Shown: positions 25,919 to 35,051 of the stretch, piece by piece
Position numbering within the stretch: position 1 is the stretch's first letter
How the letters are laid out: every line of letters starts with the position of its first letter
NCBI GenBank assembly: GCA_905372565.1
Contig: CAJPPK010000002.1
Location: 1 to 64,000, forward strand
Reading direction: 5' to 3'
Source of the DNA: an uncultured Porphyromonas sp.
Lineage (GTDB): Bacteria; Bacteroidota; Bacteroidia; Bacteroidales; Porphyromonadaceae
DNA length: 64,000 nt
Position numbers and translations under genes: made by a program
The notes under the pieces: generated by a model
What the model was told of the DNA's origin: nothing
Seen by the model: only the letters and a program-made list of their open reading frames with translations
Database searches by the model: none

Positions 25919-27250
25919 TTAGCGACGACGCTTAGCTGGAGCCTTCTTGGTAGGAGTAGATGCTGGCTCTTCCTTTTGGACCGCAGGTGCAGCTTTCTTC
26001 GTCAGGTCAATGGATGCGATAAGTGCTTCGAGACCTTCGGGGAGGGCAGGCGAACCAACTTCAAGCGTACCAGCCTTGAGGGCGTCATGCTTGTCATTCA
26101 TCTTCTGCTGGTAGTAGATGCTGCCGAGCATGCCCTTGACATTGTCAGGACGAGACTTGTAAGCGATCTCAAGGACAGGGATGGCTGACTTGAGCAAGTT
26201 CTCAGCTATCTGAGCCTGAGCCTGAGTGAGCTCAGCGTTCTCATAGATCTTAGCCGCTGCATTGTAGAGACCACCACCGAGGTAGATGAAGGCATTCATA
26301 TTTGCTGGGTCTGCCTTAGCAGCCTTGAGATACCAGCCTAGAGCTTCCTTAAGATCAGCCTCTTCGATGATAGAGCCCTTCACGAGGAGAGCCGTAGCAT
26401 CCTTGGCATTGGAGGAGATACGTTCGTCAAGGAGCTTGATAGCTTCATCTGCACGGCCATTATTCTTAAGGATCGTGACCAGATTAGCTAGGAAGTAAGG
26501 ATCTTCAGGGTAAGCCTTGACAGAAGAAGTGAGCACAGGTACTGCTCCGAGAGAGTCACCCTTGGCAAAGTGAGCAGCGATGACCCACTGGGCTACGTTC
26601 TGAGGCTCGACAGCGAAAGATCCAAATCGGTTATAGAGATCGATGACCTTGTCGTACTGCTTCTGCTGGCTAGCCGAACCGATGGCATAGTAAGCCGAGT
26701 TCATCGCATTAGAGTCGATGGCAGCGACGTCCTTGTCATCAGCGAATAGCTCAGACTTCTTTACCGTGAGGAACTTGTCAAGTGCCTCGATCGCCTCATC
26801 GTACTTCTGGTTTTGCAGGAACCATACACCGCCGTAGAAGAGCTGGATGTGGTCGTTATGGAGTGACTCCTTGGCCTTCTTCGTGTACTTGAGGTTCACC
26901 TTACCCTTCTCGTTGGGCTGGCTTTCGATAGCATAGAGTTTGAGCCAAGCAGGTACGGCAGCCTCCAGCGTCGTGTAGAGCTGGGTACGATCCCCATTCT
27001 GATCTACTGCTAGGCGAGCGAACTCAGCGGTGTGGGCCTTACTTTCGATGAGTCCAGCGACGTACCAAGTGTAGGGATCGTTCTTGCTTTCTTCGTTCTG
27101 GAGAGCTTCTCCTATGAGGCGACGAGCTTCAGCGAAGTCAGGCTTCTCGGAGTTAGCGATCTTCTCTGCGCTCTTGACATTAGCGATCTGAGCGAAGGCT
27201 CCTGCAGAAACGAGGAGCCCAGTAGCTAGGGCACAAATAAGTTTCTTCAT
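25919..27250 (-). CDS. Exported tetratricopeptide-repeat protein
   Basis: A 443-aa protein with a clear signal peptide (cleavage after AGAFAQ, about residue 21) and helical TPR-like repeats through most of its length. Clear examples are DEAIEALDKFLTVKK, EDPYFLANLVTILKNNGRADEAIKLLDE and KEALGWYLKAAKADPANMNAFIYLG (each described here only in part). The C-terminus is a basic Lys/Pro/Ala tail ending in RRR. It is predicted to be periplasmic and to serve in protein contacts; no specific job is known. It lies 24 bp after gyrA on the same strand, so it is probably co-transcribed. Confidence 0.85.
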   Translation of the reverse strand: MKKLICALATGLLVSAGAFAQIANVKSAEKIANSEKPDFAEARRLIGEALQNEESKNDPYTWYVAGLIESKAHTAEFARLAVDQNGDRTQLYTTLEAAVPAWLKLYAIESQPNEKGKVNLKYTKKAKESLHNDHIQLFYGGVWFLQNQKYDEAIEALDKFLTVKKSELFADDKDVAAIDSNAMNSAYYAIGSASQQKQYDKVIDLYNRFGSFAVEPQNVAQWVIAAHFAKGDSLGAVPVLTSSVKAYPEDPYFLANLVTILKNNGRADEAIKLLDERISSNAKDATALLVKGSIIEEADLKEALGWYLKAAKADPANMNAFIYLGGGLYNAAAKIYENAELTQAQAQIAENLLKSAIPVLEIAYKSRPDNVKGMLGSIYYQQKMNDKHDALKAGTLEVGSPALPEGLEALIASIDLTKKAAPAVQKEEPASTPTKKAPAKRRR

Positions 27251-27274
27251 CTTCGTGTGCTGTTAGTGTGAGGG

Positions 27275-29893
27275 TTATTGATTGTCTGCATCCTCTAGAG
27301 CTCGATCGATGAGCTTTTCGAAGAGGCTGTCGGGTTGCTGTTCATTGGAGGTAATCTCCCCATCAGGTGTATCTACATCCCCTAGATGAGAGGTTGTATC
27401 GAGTCCTTCGCCATCTACTACTGGTCCCTCTTCCTCTTCTTCGGAGAGGACCTGACAGACGGAGGCGATCTCATCGCCTCGCTTCTTGAGGTCAATGATA
27501 CGTACACCTTGTGTTGCACGCCCTTGGACTGAGATATCTCGAGCATGGACACGGATGGTGATACCACTCTTATTGATGATCATGAGATCATGCTCATCCG
27601 TCACGGGGCGGATCGCTACGAGCTCACCGGTCTTATCCGTGATGTTTAGGGTCTTGACACCCTTGGTACCACGGTTGGTGATGCGATAATCATCGATGAC
27701 GGATCGCTTACCATAGCCTTGCTCGCTGATGACGAGGATGGTCTCTTCTGTTTCCTTAGGTACTGCGATCATGCCGATGACTTCATCTCGTCCATCAGAA
27801 TCAAGGGTCATACCACGAACCCCAGTAGCATTACGTCCCATGGCACGTACCGTAGATTCATGGAAGCGAACGGCCCGTCCATTACGATTGGCGATGAGTA
27901 CTTCGCTATTCCCGTCGGTGAGACTGACTCCGACGAGCTGGTCGCCCTCGACGAGGTTGATAGCGATGACCCCGTTAGCTCGGGGGCGTGAATAGGCTTC
28001 AAGGAGCGTCTTCTTGATCGTCCCACGCTTGGTACAGAAGAGCAGGTAGTGGGAGTTCACGAAGTCTTCGTCGCGAGTGAGGTTCTTTACACGAATGAAG
28101 GCATTGACTCGGTCACCTGGTTCGATGTTCAAGAGGTTCTGAAGTGCACGTCCCTTAGCGTTCTTTGCCCCTTCAGGGATCTCGTAAACCTTAAGCCAAT
28201 AGCAACGTCCAAGCTGTGTGAAGAGAAGCATCGTCTCATGCATCGAAGCTGAGTAGATGTACTCGATGAAGTCCTCATCACGCGTGTCACTGCCCTTAGC
28301 ACCGACACCACCACGAGCCTGGGAGCGGAAGTCTGCAAGTGGAGTACGCTTGATATAGCCATGGTGTGAGATCGTGATGACCATATCATCATCAGCATAG
28401 AAGTCTTCAGGATTGAATTCTTCAGCCGCGTAGATGATTTCACTGCGACGCTCGTCGCCATACTTCTCCTTGATCTCTAGGAGTTCCTCACGGATAAGTT
28501 TGGCGCGTAGCTCCTTATCCTCGAGAAGAGCCTTGAGACGTCCGATCTCCTTCATCAGTGCAGCGTATTCCTCCTTCAGCTTCTCACGCTCTAGTCCAGT
28601 AAGTGCACGCAGACGCATGTCTACGATAGCACGGGCTTGGATCAGTGTGAGGGAGAAGCGTGCCATCAAGTGGTCTATAGCCTCCTGTGGTTCGCTTGCG
28701 GCACGGATGATGCGGATGACTTCATCGATGTTGTCTACGGCGATGATTAAGCCTTCGAGGATATGTACACGCTCCTCAGCCTTACGAAGCTCAAACTGCG
28801 TACGGCGATAGACCACATCGTGGCGATGCTCAATGAAGAGCTCGATGAGATCCTTCAAATTCAAGAGACGAGGACGTCCCTTTACTAGAGCAATATTATT
28901 GATGCTGAAGGAGCTCTGTAGAGCGGTCATCTTGTAGAGCTTATTAAGCACTACACCTGAGTTAGCATCACGCTTGACGTCGATGACGATACGGATCCCC
29001 TTGCGGTTAGATTCGTCTGATATACCTGAGATCCCATCGATCTTCTTGTCATTGATCAGGTCGGCTATGCCCTTGACGAGCTCACTCTTATTGACCTGAT
29101 AGGGGATCTCTGTGACGATGATGCGTTCGTGGTTGTTATGCTCTTCGATCTCGCAGCGACTACGGATGACGACACGACCACGTCCCGTCTCGAAGGCTTC
29201 ACGTACACCTGCATAGCCATAGATGAAGCCTCCGGTGGGGAAGTCAGGAGCCTTGATATAGTTCATCAGGCCTGATGCATCAATATCCCCCTGGTGGTCA
29301 ATGTAGGCAACACAAGCATCAATGGACTCGGATAGGTTGTGTGGAGCCATATTGGTCGCCATACCTACAGCGATCCCCGCCGAACCATTAACGAGTAGGT
29401 TCGGGAAGCGTGCTGGTAAGACGGTCGGCTCTACGGTGGAGTCATCGAAGTTGTTCTGAAAGTCTACCGTATCTTTCTCTATATCTCGAAGCATCTCGCT
29501 AGCCAAGCGATTGAGGCGGGACTCCGTATAACGCATGGCTGCGGGGGAGTCGCCGTCGATGGATCCGAAGTTACCCTGTCCCTGTACGAGGGGGTAACGT
29601 AGGTTCCATGGCTGAGCTAAGCGTACGAGCGTGCCATAAATAGATGAGTCACCGTGCGGGTGATAGTACTTCATCACCTGCCCTACGGCGCTGGCGCACT
29701 TACGTGTAGGCTTGTCATAGGTGTTACCATCTTCGTTCATGGCATAGAGCACACGACGATGGACGGGCTTGAAGCCATCACGAACATCGGGGAGAGCACG
29801 GGAGACGATGACCGACATCGAGTAGTCGATGTAAGCCGTCTTCATCTCATCCTCGATGTTGATGTCTATGATTCTGTCTTCGCGATCTAGCAT
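27275..29893 (-). CDS. gyrA: DNA gyrase subunit A
   Basis: GyrA is the breakage-reunion subunit of gyrase. The start is MLDREDRIIDINIEDEMK at 29893 (872 aa); an upstream ATG at 29950 gives 19 residues not typical of the family. The catalytic Tyr lies in AAMRYTESRL. The C-terminal domain has six beta-pinwheel blades, with a GyrA-box-like segment (QARGGVG) that argues for gyrase rather than topoisomerase IV. Numbering matches E. coli in the quinolone region: Ser83 is present and residue 87 is Gly instead of Asp. The C-terminus is acidic. Confidence 0.95.
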   Translation of the reverse strand: MLDREDRIIDINIEDEMKTAYIDYSMSVIVSRALPDVRDGFKPVHRRVLYAMNEDGNTYDKPTRKCASAVGQVMKYYHPHGDSSIYGTLVRLAQPWNLRYPLVQGQGNFGSIDGDSPAAMRYTESRLNRLASEMLRDIEKDTVDFQNNFDDSTVEPTVLPARFPNLLVNGSAGIAVGMATNMAPHNLSESIDACVAYIDHQGDIDASGLMNYIKAPDFPTGGFIYGYAGVREAFETGRGRVVIRSRCEIEEHNNHERIIVTEIPYQVNKSELVKGIADLINDKKIDGISGISDESNRKGIRIVIDVKRDANSGVVLNKLYKMTALQSSFSINNIALVKGRPRLLNLKDLIELFIEHRHDVVYRRTQFELRKAEERVHILEGLIIAVDNIDEVIRIIRAASEPQEAIDHLMARFSLTLIQARAIVDMRLRALTGLEREKLKEEYAALMKEIGRLKALLEDKELRAKLIREELLEIKEKYGDERRSEIIYAAEEFNPEDFYADDDMVITISHHGYIKRTPLADFRSQARGGVGAKGSDTRDEDFIEYIYSASMHETMLLFTQLGRCYWLKVYEIPEGAKNAKGRALQNLLNIEPGDRVNAFIRVKNLTRDEDFVNSHYLLFCTKRGTIKKTLLEAYSRPRANGVIAINLVEGDQLVGVSLTDGNSEVLIANRNGRAVRFHESTVRAMGRNATGVRGMTLDSDGRDEVIGMIAVPKETEETILVISEQGYGKRSVIDDYRITNRGTKGVKTLNITDKTGELVAIRPVTDEHDLMIINKSGITIRVHARDISVQGRATQGVRIIDLKKRGDEIASVCQVLSEEEEEGPVVDGEGLDTTSHLGDVDTPDGEITSNEQQPDSLFEKLIDRALEDADNQ

Positions 29894-30255
29894 TCTAAAT
29901 CTATGAGGTGTAATATTGAGACTAGTTCTCGTGTCTAGTCCTCTTATCAAGGCTCTAAGTTACGAAAAAAAGAGCATATAGCGCTTATTTTCCCTGATTA
30001 ACAGAGGTATCCCATCTTAAGAGAGGATAAGATGGCTATGGACTCTTCGTCGGTGCAGAGTCGCAGGGTGTGTCAGAGGGGCTATGTCGAAGAGGAATAG
30101 ATGGAGAAGCCTATACAGTCCTTGGGCTTAAAGGACTAGATGGTATGGGGCTCAAGTAAGCCTTCTAGCTGGAGACGATTGGACTGTTTAATCGTGCTCT
30201 CAATTGGCTAGTAGTCGTCAGTCTCAGCCCTTCCTATTAGCGGGCGAATGGTCAG
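29894..30255. other. Gene-free stretch upstream of gyrA
   Basis: Part of a 579-bp gap between gyrA and purB. It holds small inverted repeats (for example CCATCTTA/TAAGATGG near 30012-30035 and AGTCCTT/AAGGACT near 30117-30137) but no open frame worth calling. No -7 motif for gyrA was recognised. Confidence 0.5.
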
Positions 30256-30334
30256 AATATACCTAATCATAGGTTCATAATATACCTAGTCGACGAGTTA
30301 CAATATACCTAACCTGGTAGTCAGAATATACGTA
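30256..30334. repeat. Tandem array, 23-bp period (AATATACCTA word)
   Basis: AATATACCTA occurs at 30256, 30279 and 30302, and AATATACGTA at 30325, each exactly 23 bp apart. The second unit extends to a dyad AGGTnnATnATnnACCT centred on a base. The spacers differ. Confidence 0.8.
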
Positions 30335-30386
30335 ATCTTGAGTCCTCCCTTAAGGGAAGCGATGGCTAGATAGAGAGTGAGATCCC

Positions 30387-30424
30387 CCCCTTACCCTAGA
30401 CTCCATGGGAGTTAGGGTAAGGGG
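30387..30424 (-). terminator. Hairpin after purB
   Basis: CCCCTTACCCTA...ACTCC (30387 onward) pairs with GGAGT...TAGGGTAAGGGG (to 30424), about 17 pairs with one bulge and a three-base loop. It lies about 50 bp past the purB stop. The minus-strand tail lacks a T-run. Confidence 0.6.
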
Positions 30425-30472
30425 TGCTCTCGCAGGGTATAATCTTTCCTAGTAGACTAGGCTAAAGATGGC

Positions 30473-31813
30473 CTAGAGTCCTGTGTAATTGTGCGGAGAG
30501 ATACGATGCATCTCTTCCTTGAGGCTGTCGCTGATCGCTAGACCCTCGATGAAGTCATAGATGGACTTCTCGGTGATGTGCGTATTGGTGCGGGTCAGTT
30601 CCTTAAGCGCTTCATAGGGCTTGGGATAGCCTTCGCGACGGAGGATCGTCTGAAGAGCTTCAGCCACGACAGCCCAGTTATTTTCTAGATCTTGATAGAG
30701 CGCCTCCTTGTTGAGAAGTACCTTGCCAAGCCCCTTACGTAGGCTCTTGAGGGCGATCATGCAGTGTGCAAGAGGAGTGCCTACATTGCGAAGGACAGTA
30801 GAGTCCGTGAGGTCACGCTGTAGGCGAGAGATGGGGAGCTTGCGGGCGAGGAAGCCGAAGATCGCATTGGCGATACCAAGATTCCCCTCTGCATTCTCAA
30901 AGTCAATGGGGTTAACCTTGTGAGGCATAGCGGAGGAGCCTACTTCTCCAGCACGGATCTGCTGTTTGAAGTAGTCCATCGAGATATACATCCAGAAGTC
31001 GCGTGCGAGGTCGATGAGGATGACATTGATGCGCTGCAGTACGTCGAAGAGCGCTGCAAGCTGGTCATAGTTGGAGATCTGGGTGGTGAAACTCTCGCGC
31101 TCCAGTCCTAGACTGCGCACGAAGGAGGCTGCGAACTTCTTCCAGTCGTGCTGTGGATAGGCAATGGCATGCGCATTAAAGTTGCCCGTCGCGCCACCAA
31201 ACTTAGCCGTGTGGGGGATCTGTTCTAGCGCCTTGAGTTGTTCTTGTAGTCGGTAGACATAGACTTCGATCTCTTTGCCGAGGCGAGTGGGAGAGGCTGG
31301 CTGTCCATGGGTGTGGGCTAGCATAGCGACTTCCGCCCATTCATTGGCGTAGAATTGCAGTTGGTCGATCAGTCCGCCTAGCTCAGGAAGATAAATATGC
31401 TCTACGGCCTCACGGATCATCAGCGGGAAGGAGGTGTTATTGATGTCCTGTGAGGTCAGACCGAAGTGAATAAACTCCTTCTCGTCGGCTAGTCCTAGGG
31501 CATCGAAGCGCTCCTTGATGAAGTATTCGACCGCCTTGACATCATGGTTGGTAGTCCGCTCGATCTCCTTAATGCGCTGGGCATCCTCGGTAGATAGGCT
31601 GAGGTAGATGTCATGGAGCTGCTCGATGCGCTCGGAGCTAAGGATCCGACGAAGGTGTGGTAGTTCTTCGCAGAGGGCGATGAAGTAGAGGATCTCGACA
31701 CGTACTCGATAGCGAATGAGTGCTTCCTCAGAGAAGTAAGAGGCGAGAGCTTCGGTCTGGCTACGGTAGCGACCATCAATCGGAGAAATAGCCTGAAGGG
31801 AGTCGAAGAGCAT
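30473..31813 (-). CDS. purB: Adenylosuccinate lyase
   Basis: PurB cleaves SAICAR and adenylosuccinate, releasing fumarate, in purine synthesis. The 446-aa protein shows the fumarase/aspartase superfamily signature GSSAMPHKVNPIDFENAEGN near residue 290, the His region TNHDVKAVEYFIKE, and THGQPASPTRLGKE. Length and motifs fit the E. coli-like PurB branch. A promoter motif was not recognised in the short gap upstream. Confidence 0.96.
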   Translation of the reverse strand: MLFDSLQAISPIDGRYRSQTEALASYFSEEALIRYRVRVEILYFIALCEELPHLRRILSSERIEQLHDIYLSLSTEDAQRIKEIERTTNHDVKAVEYFIKERFDALGLADEKEFIHFGLTSQDINNTSFPLMIREAVEHIYLPELGGLIDQLQFYANEWAEVAMLAHTHGQPASPTRLGKEIEVYVYRLQEQLKALEQIPHTAKFGGATGNFNAHAIAYPQHDWKKFAASFVRSLGLERESFTTQISNYDQLAALFDVLQRINVILIDLARDFWMYISMDYFKQQIRAGEVGSSAMPHKVNPIDFENAEGNLGIANAIFGFLARKLPISRLQRDLTDSTVLRNVGTPLAHCMIALKSLRKGLGKVLLNKEALYQDLENNWAVVAEALQTILRREGYPKPYEALKELTRTNTHITEKSIYDFIEGLAISDSLKEEMHRISPHNYTGL

Positions 31814-31861
31814 AGTCTGCGGGGAGATTAGAAGATGAAAGGTGTAAAGTGGCTAAATAGT

Positions 31862-31914
31862 AAGGAGCGAAGTCCGAGACTCTTCTTATGAGAGGTGATC
31901 GGGGCTTCGCTCCT
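31862..31914 (-). terminator. Terminator after the DUF4293 gene
   Basis: AAGGAGCGAAG (from 31862) pairs with CTTCGCTCCTT (to 31914), enclosing a large loop with further pairing. On the minus strand it is followed by TTATTTAGCC. It likely ends the bamD-rpoZ-DUF4293 transcript ahead of purB. Confidence 0.6.
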
Positions 31915-31927
31915 TGTGTGTAGAGGG

Positions 31928-32386
31928 TTATCGGAGACGATTGGAGGCGCGGATGAGCGTCTCGTCGTAGATCATGCGACGGGCTGCCAAGTAGAGCAGG
32001 GGAAGGCATATCAGAGGGAGGGCAAGAGGGAAGCGCACTGCGAAACTCGCCCCTGTCTCTGAAGTGAACTGCCAGCTGATCCAAGCGATGTAGCAGAGCT
32101 GACCGATGACCACGAGTAGAGTAAGTATCGTGAGGCGCATCTGAAGCATCCTGCGCTTGTAGAGGAAGATGAGCCCAAGAGCACTCACAGCTATTAGGAT
32201 ACTTAGTGCTCCCGTAGCCCAAGCTGGCATGATAGTAGCCCCATCGGAAGCACTATGAATACTCCAGTTGTCTAAGAGGTAGTATTGCCCTGTTGGGAGC
32301 GTAAAGACAGCTAGGTCTAGGAAGGCGAAGACGCTCATGAGTACTCCTACAAGGAGTAGCCAGAGCGTCTGTATGCGTTGCCACAT
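31928..32386 (-). CDS. DUF4293 family membrane protein
   Basis: A 152-aa integral membrane protein with four predicted membrane segments, recognised as DUF4293, a Bacteroidetes family without known function. It starts with MWQRIQTLWLLLVGVLMSV. Downstream of the omega-subunit gene is its usual place in this phylum. No catalytic motif is visible. Confidence 0.78.
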   Translation of the reverse strand: MWQRIQTLWLLLVGVLMSVFAFLDLAVFTLPTGQYYLLDNWSIHSASDGATIMPAWATGALSILIAVSALGLIFLYKRRMLQMRLTILTLLVVIGQLCYIAWISWQFTSETGASFAVRFPLALPLICLPLLYLAARRMIYDETLIRASNRLR

Positions 32387-32409
32387 AGCGTATCGGGGAT
32401 ATCTATGGG

Positions 32410-32736
32410 TTACTTCTTGCTACGTCCAGCGATGTTGTAGTACAGCTCGCCGTCTTCGTACTCCTTAGCCGCTACGAGAGTGGGCTTAGGTAGTCGCTCG
32501 TAGTAGCGAGAGATCTCGATCTGCTCGGGATTCTCCGTCGTCTCCTGCTGATCATCGGTATAGACAGCGAACTCCTGAAGCTTAGCTTCGAGCTCCTGCT
32601 TAGTCTCCTGTGCGATCTGATTAGCTCGCTTGGCGATGATCATCACGGTCTCATAGATATTCTCCGTGTCCTTGCTGAGGCTGACCATGTCACGACTGAT
32701 CGTGTTGGTCGGTACATTCTTTTTGTACTTAGGCAT
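32410..32736 (-). CDS. rpoZ: RNA polymerase omega subunit (RpoZ/Rpb6-like)
   Basis: A 108-aa Bacteroidetes omega subunit that helps assemble RNA polymerase by holding the beta' C-terminus. The conserved part is the N-terminal half: SKDTENIYETVMIIAKRANQIAQE corresponds to the omega helix with the AxxRAxQI motif. The second half is the phylum-specific tail with YYERLPKPTLVAAKEY. It lies between bamD (38 bp upstream) and DUF4293 (23 bp downstream), the standard Bacteroidetes order. Confidence 0.85.
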   Translation of the reverse strand: MPKYKKNVPTNTISRDMVSLSKDTENIYETVMIIAKRANQIAQETKQELEAKLQEFAVYTDDQQETTENPEQIEISRYYERLPKPTLVAAKEYEDGELYYNIAGRSKK

Positions 32737-32774
32737 ATGTTTAAATCTCTTTGTATACGATGGATGATAGGAGT

Positions 32775-33581
32775 CTAGGACTTGACGAGCTTGGCATTCA
32801 TTCGCTCGAAGATGCGTTGAGCTTGCTTTAGATACTCTCCCTGTGGGAAATCATTTAAGTACGCATAGTAGGCGTCGATGACTTCACGCAGGCGTTCCTG
32901 AAGGCGCTCGGGGACACTTAGGTCTGCTTGCTCTGCCTTAGCTCGTAGGATGAGGAAAGTGATCTCCTCTTTATGCTTGGTGTAAGGATAGTCCTTAAGG
33001 GCATTCTGAGCGGTGATAATACACGACTCGTAATTATTCCCAAGGTACAGCCCGAGATTGAAATAGAGACGAGCTGCGAGAAACTCTTTATAGGCCAGTT
33101 TATCTTGAAGCTCAAAGAGCATCTGCTCTACCTCCTTGGTATGCTTGCCCTCGGGGAAGAAGTCAAGATAGCTCTGTAGCTCCTTAATAGCGCCAATAGT
33201 TGCAGTCTGATCAAGACGAGCATCAGGAGAGGAGCGGAAGAGGCTATAGCCAGCTTTGAAGCGTGCTTCCTCTGCCATCGAGCCCTTAGGATAGCTGGTA
33301 TAATAGTTCTGGAAGTAGCGGGATGCCTCAGCGTCGTCTCCTCGCTCGAAATAGGAGTCTGCTAGCAGATAGGTGCTTTGAGGCCCTTCTGTCGTACCTA
33401 CGAGCTGAGGAACAATGTCTTCGAGCAAGCTGATGACACGCCCATACTTCTTCTCATTATAACTCTTCTTCGCAAACGAATAGCGCTCACCTACGTCAGT
33501 GGACTTCTGTACTTGGTAGTACTCACCACAGGAGGAGAGCATAAATAGAGCTAAGGAGGCTGTGCAAAGTCTCTTGATCAT
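32775..33581 (-). CDS. bamD: Outer membrane assembly factor BamD
   Basis: BamD is the essential lipoprotein partner of BamA in inserting outer-membrane beta-barrels. The 268-aa protein has a lipoprotein signal (MIKRLCTASLALFMLSSC, Cys18) and TPR-like helical repeats such as YLLADSYFERGDDAEASRYF followed by YPKGSMAEEARFKAGYSLF. I start at 33581; an in-frame ATG at 33635 would place 18 residues before the signal peptide and overlap the promoter motif. It is first in the bamD-rpoZ-DUF4293 operon. Confidence 0.9.
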   Translation of the reverse strand: MIKRLCTASLALFMLSSCGEYYQVQKSTDVGERYSFAKKSYNEKKYGRVISLLEDIVPQLVGTTEGPQSTYLLADSYFERGDDAEASRYFQNYYTSYPKGSMAEEARFKAGYSLFRSSPDARLDQTATIGAIKELQSYLDFFPEGKHTKEVEQMLFELQDKLAYKEFLAARLYFNLGLYLGNNYESCIITAQNALKDYPYTKHKEEITFLILRAKAEQADLSVPERLQERLREVIDAYYAYLNDFPQGEYLKQAQRIFERMNAKLVKS

Positions 33582-33632
33582 ACGTAATATCTGTAGAAGC
33601 ACTAGGTGTACGTTAGGTACATAGCGCTTGGA

Positions 33633-33640
33633 CAAAGATA
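33633..33640 (-). promoter_or_regulatory. -7 promoter element of bamD
   Basis: TATCTTTG on the minus strand lies 51 bp upstream of the chosen bamD start and supports that start over the longer one. Confidence 0.5.
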
Positions 33641-33693
33641 CGACTTTTTGCGGTAAGGTATATCTTAGGTCAAGGCTTAATTAGGGAGGCTAC

Positions 33694-33732
33694 AAACATA
33701 AATAGCCTGCCCCCAGGGAGGAGGCAGGCTAT
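33694..33732 (-). terminator. Terminator of the thiamine operon
   Basis: ATAGCCTGCC (33702-33711) pairs with GGCAGGCTAT (33723-33732). On the minus strand it is followed by TTTATGTTTG. It lies just past the thiN stop. Confidence 0.7.
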
Positions 33733-33751
33733 CTGGAGGAGACTATTCAGT

Positions 33752-34423
33752 CTAGACGTTAGCTAGGTAGAGGAGTAGGGGAGTTTCGGTTTCTACTTCG
33801 ATGCTGGAGGAGGTAGCACAGTTGAGAGTTCCATTCGACAGGTGAGGGAGGGTGTGCTTCTCTAAGGGCCAATGGACACCCCGAAGACTGATGGGGCTCT
33901 GCTGGAAATTAAAGATGGAGACTTGCTGTCCAATCAGTACCTCTATCTTGCTAGGTTCAGTAAGGAGGAGGAAGTAGCCTTCGTCTGTGAGCATGACAAG
34001 CTCATTCACCAGATTCGCATAGTTAGGTAGTAAAGCTATATTCGCCAGGAAGTGATCTTCTCGACCACCACTAGCTCCCAGGAGAGTGATATCTTGACGT
34101 CCTAGCTGGCTATGTAGGTAATTGAAGGTCTTCGTTAGATCATTGGTTTCTTGATCGGGGAAGTGATGAATGCGTCCCTTGAGTAGGTCTTTCAGACCAG
34201 AGGAAACAGAGTCCAGATCTCCAATTACCGCATCTGGTAGGATCGAGGTGTAGCTGCGAAGTTTATTTACCGCCCCGTCACAGCAGGTTAGGCTATAGCC
34301 TTCTGATCCTTGACTCCAGCGCTGGAGTAGACTAAGGGGCATGGGAGCTTGTGGGAAAGCTCCATTGGCCAGGACTAGCGTCTTGGGTAGGTTATCTGGA
34401 GTATAGAGAGGGTAGTGTTTCAT
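33752..34423 (-). CDS. thiN: Thiamine pyrophosphokinase
   Basis: ThiN converts imported thiamine plus ATP to thiamine diphosphate. The 223-aa protein has the family motifs CCDGAVNKL, DAVIGDLDSVS, PDQETNDLTKTFNYL and LLGASGGREDHFLANIALL. The C-terminal sandwich domain includes GVHWPLE. It is the last gene of the TPP-riboswitch operon, so it acts directly on the substrate brought in by the two upstream transport genes. Confidence 0.93.
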   Translation of the reverse strand: MKHYPLYTPDNLPKTLVLANGAFPQAPMPLSLLQRWSQGSEGYSLTCCDGAVNKLRSYTSILPDAVIGDLDSVSSGLKDLLKGRIHHFPDQETNDLTKTFNYLHSQLGRQDITLLGASGGREDHFLANIALLPNYANLVNELVMLTDEGYFLLLTEPSKIEVLIGQQVSIFNFQQSPISLRGVHWPLEKHTLPHLSNGTLNCATSSSIEVETETPLLLYLANV

Positions 34424-34430
34424 CGGTTAT

Positions 34431-35027
34431 TTAGTCTTGGGAGGTTTCATGCATGAGACGAGACCATTTATGGAAGCCGAAGAATGCCGTCACGAAATTG
34501 ACCGCATAGACGAAAGAGGAGAGGTAGTCACCTGCACTATAGAGGGCGATGAAGCCTGCTGCATTGGCGATGATCCAGCAGAGCCAGTGCTGTCTCCACT
34601 TCTTGGCCATCCAGATCATCCCTATGACGGAAGCTATGGTGGTAAGAGCATCTGCCCAGGGGAGCTGCCACTCGGGGATGTAGGGCTTAAGGAGAAGAAG
34701 TAGGATGTAGCCCACGGCTCCTAGGCTGAGGGAGAGTAGAATTCCTCCTTTAGAGATATTTGTGATCGGAAGCTCCTCCACGTCATCTCCTCGCTTACGT
34801 AGCCAAGCTATCCAACCGATGATGCTAGTGATGAGATAGTAGACATTGATAGCGAGCATCCCGTAGAGCTTGCTTTGCCAGCAGATCGGTATCCAAAGTA
34901 GTGGAAGTAGGATGCCGACAGGCCAGAGCCAAATGCTTGCTTTGTACTCCAGCCAAAGCCAGAGTAGGGAGATCACTACGGTCGTTAGCTCGAGTGGGTG
35001 TGAGGTGATGAAGTGGAGGAGATCCAT
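34431..35027 (-). CDS. pnuT: PnuC-family transporter, probably thiamine (PnuT)
   Basis: A 198-aa inner-membrane protein with seven predicted membrane segments and the PnuC/PnuT motif region WADALTTIASVIGMIWMAKKW, with the conserved WxxW-type WLCWIIANA near the C-terminus. PnuC itself carries nicotinamide riboside; homologues placed under TPP riboswitches are called PnuT and carry thiamine. Here it lies 7 bp before thiN and downstream of a TPP riboswitch and receptor gene, so thiamine is the best guess. Automatic annotation may call it pnuC. Confidence 0.85.
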   Translation of the reverse strand: MDLLHFITSHPLELTTVVISLLWLWLEYKASIWLWPVGILLPLLWIPICWQSKLYGMLAINVYYLITSIIGWIAWLRKRGDDVEELPITNISKGGILLSLSLGAVGYILLLLLKPYIPEWQLPWADALTTIASVIGMIWMAKKWRQHWLCWIIANAAGFIALYSAGDYLSSFVYAVNFVTAFFGFHKWSRLMHETSQD

Positions 35028-35051
35028 AGGAAGAAGAGTAGGGATAGAGAA

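Noticed and set aside
27275..29893. Topoisomerase IV subunit A (parC)
   Set aside because: The GyrA-box-like segment, overall length and N-terminus fit GyrA better; no parE is adjacent.
34431..35027. Nicotinamide riboside transporter PnuC
   Set aside because: The family is right but the TPP riboswitch, receptor and thiN context favours the thiamine version (PnuT).
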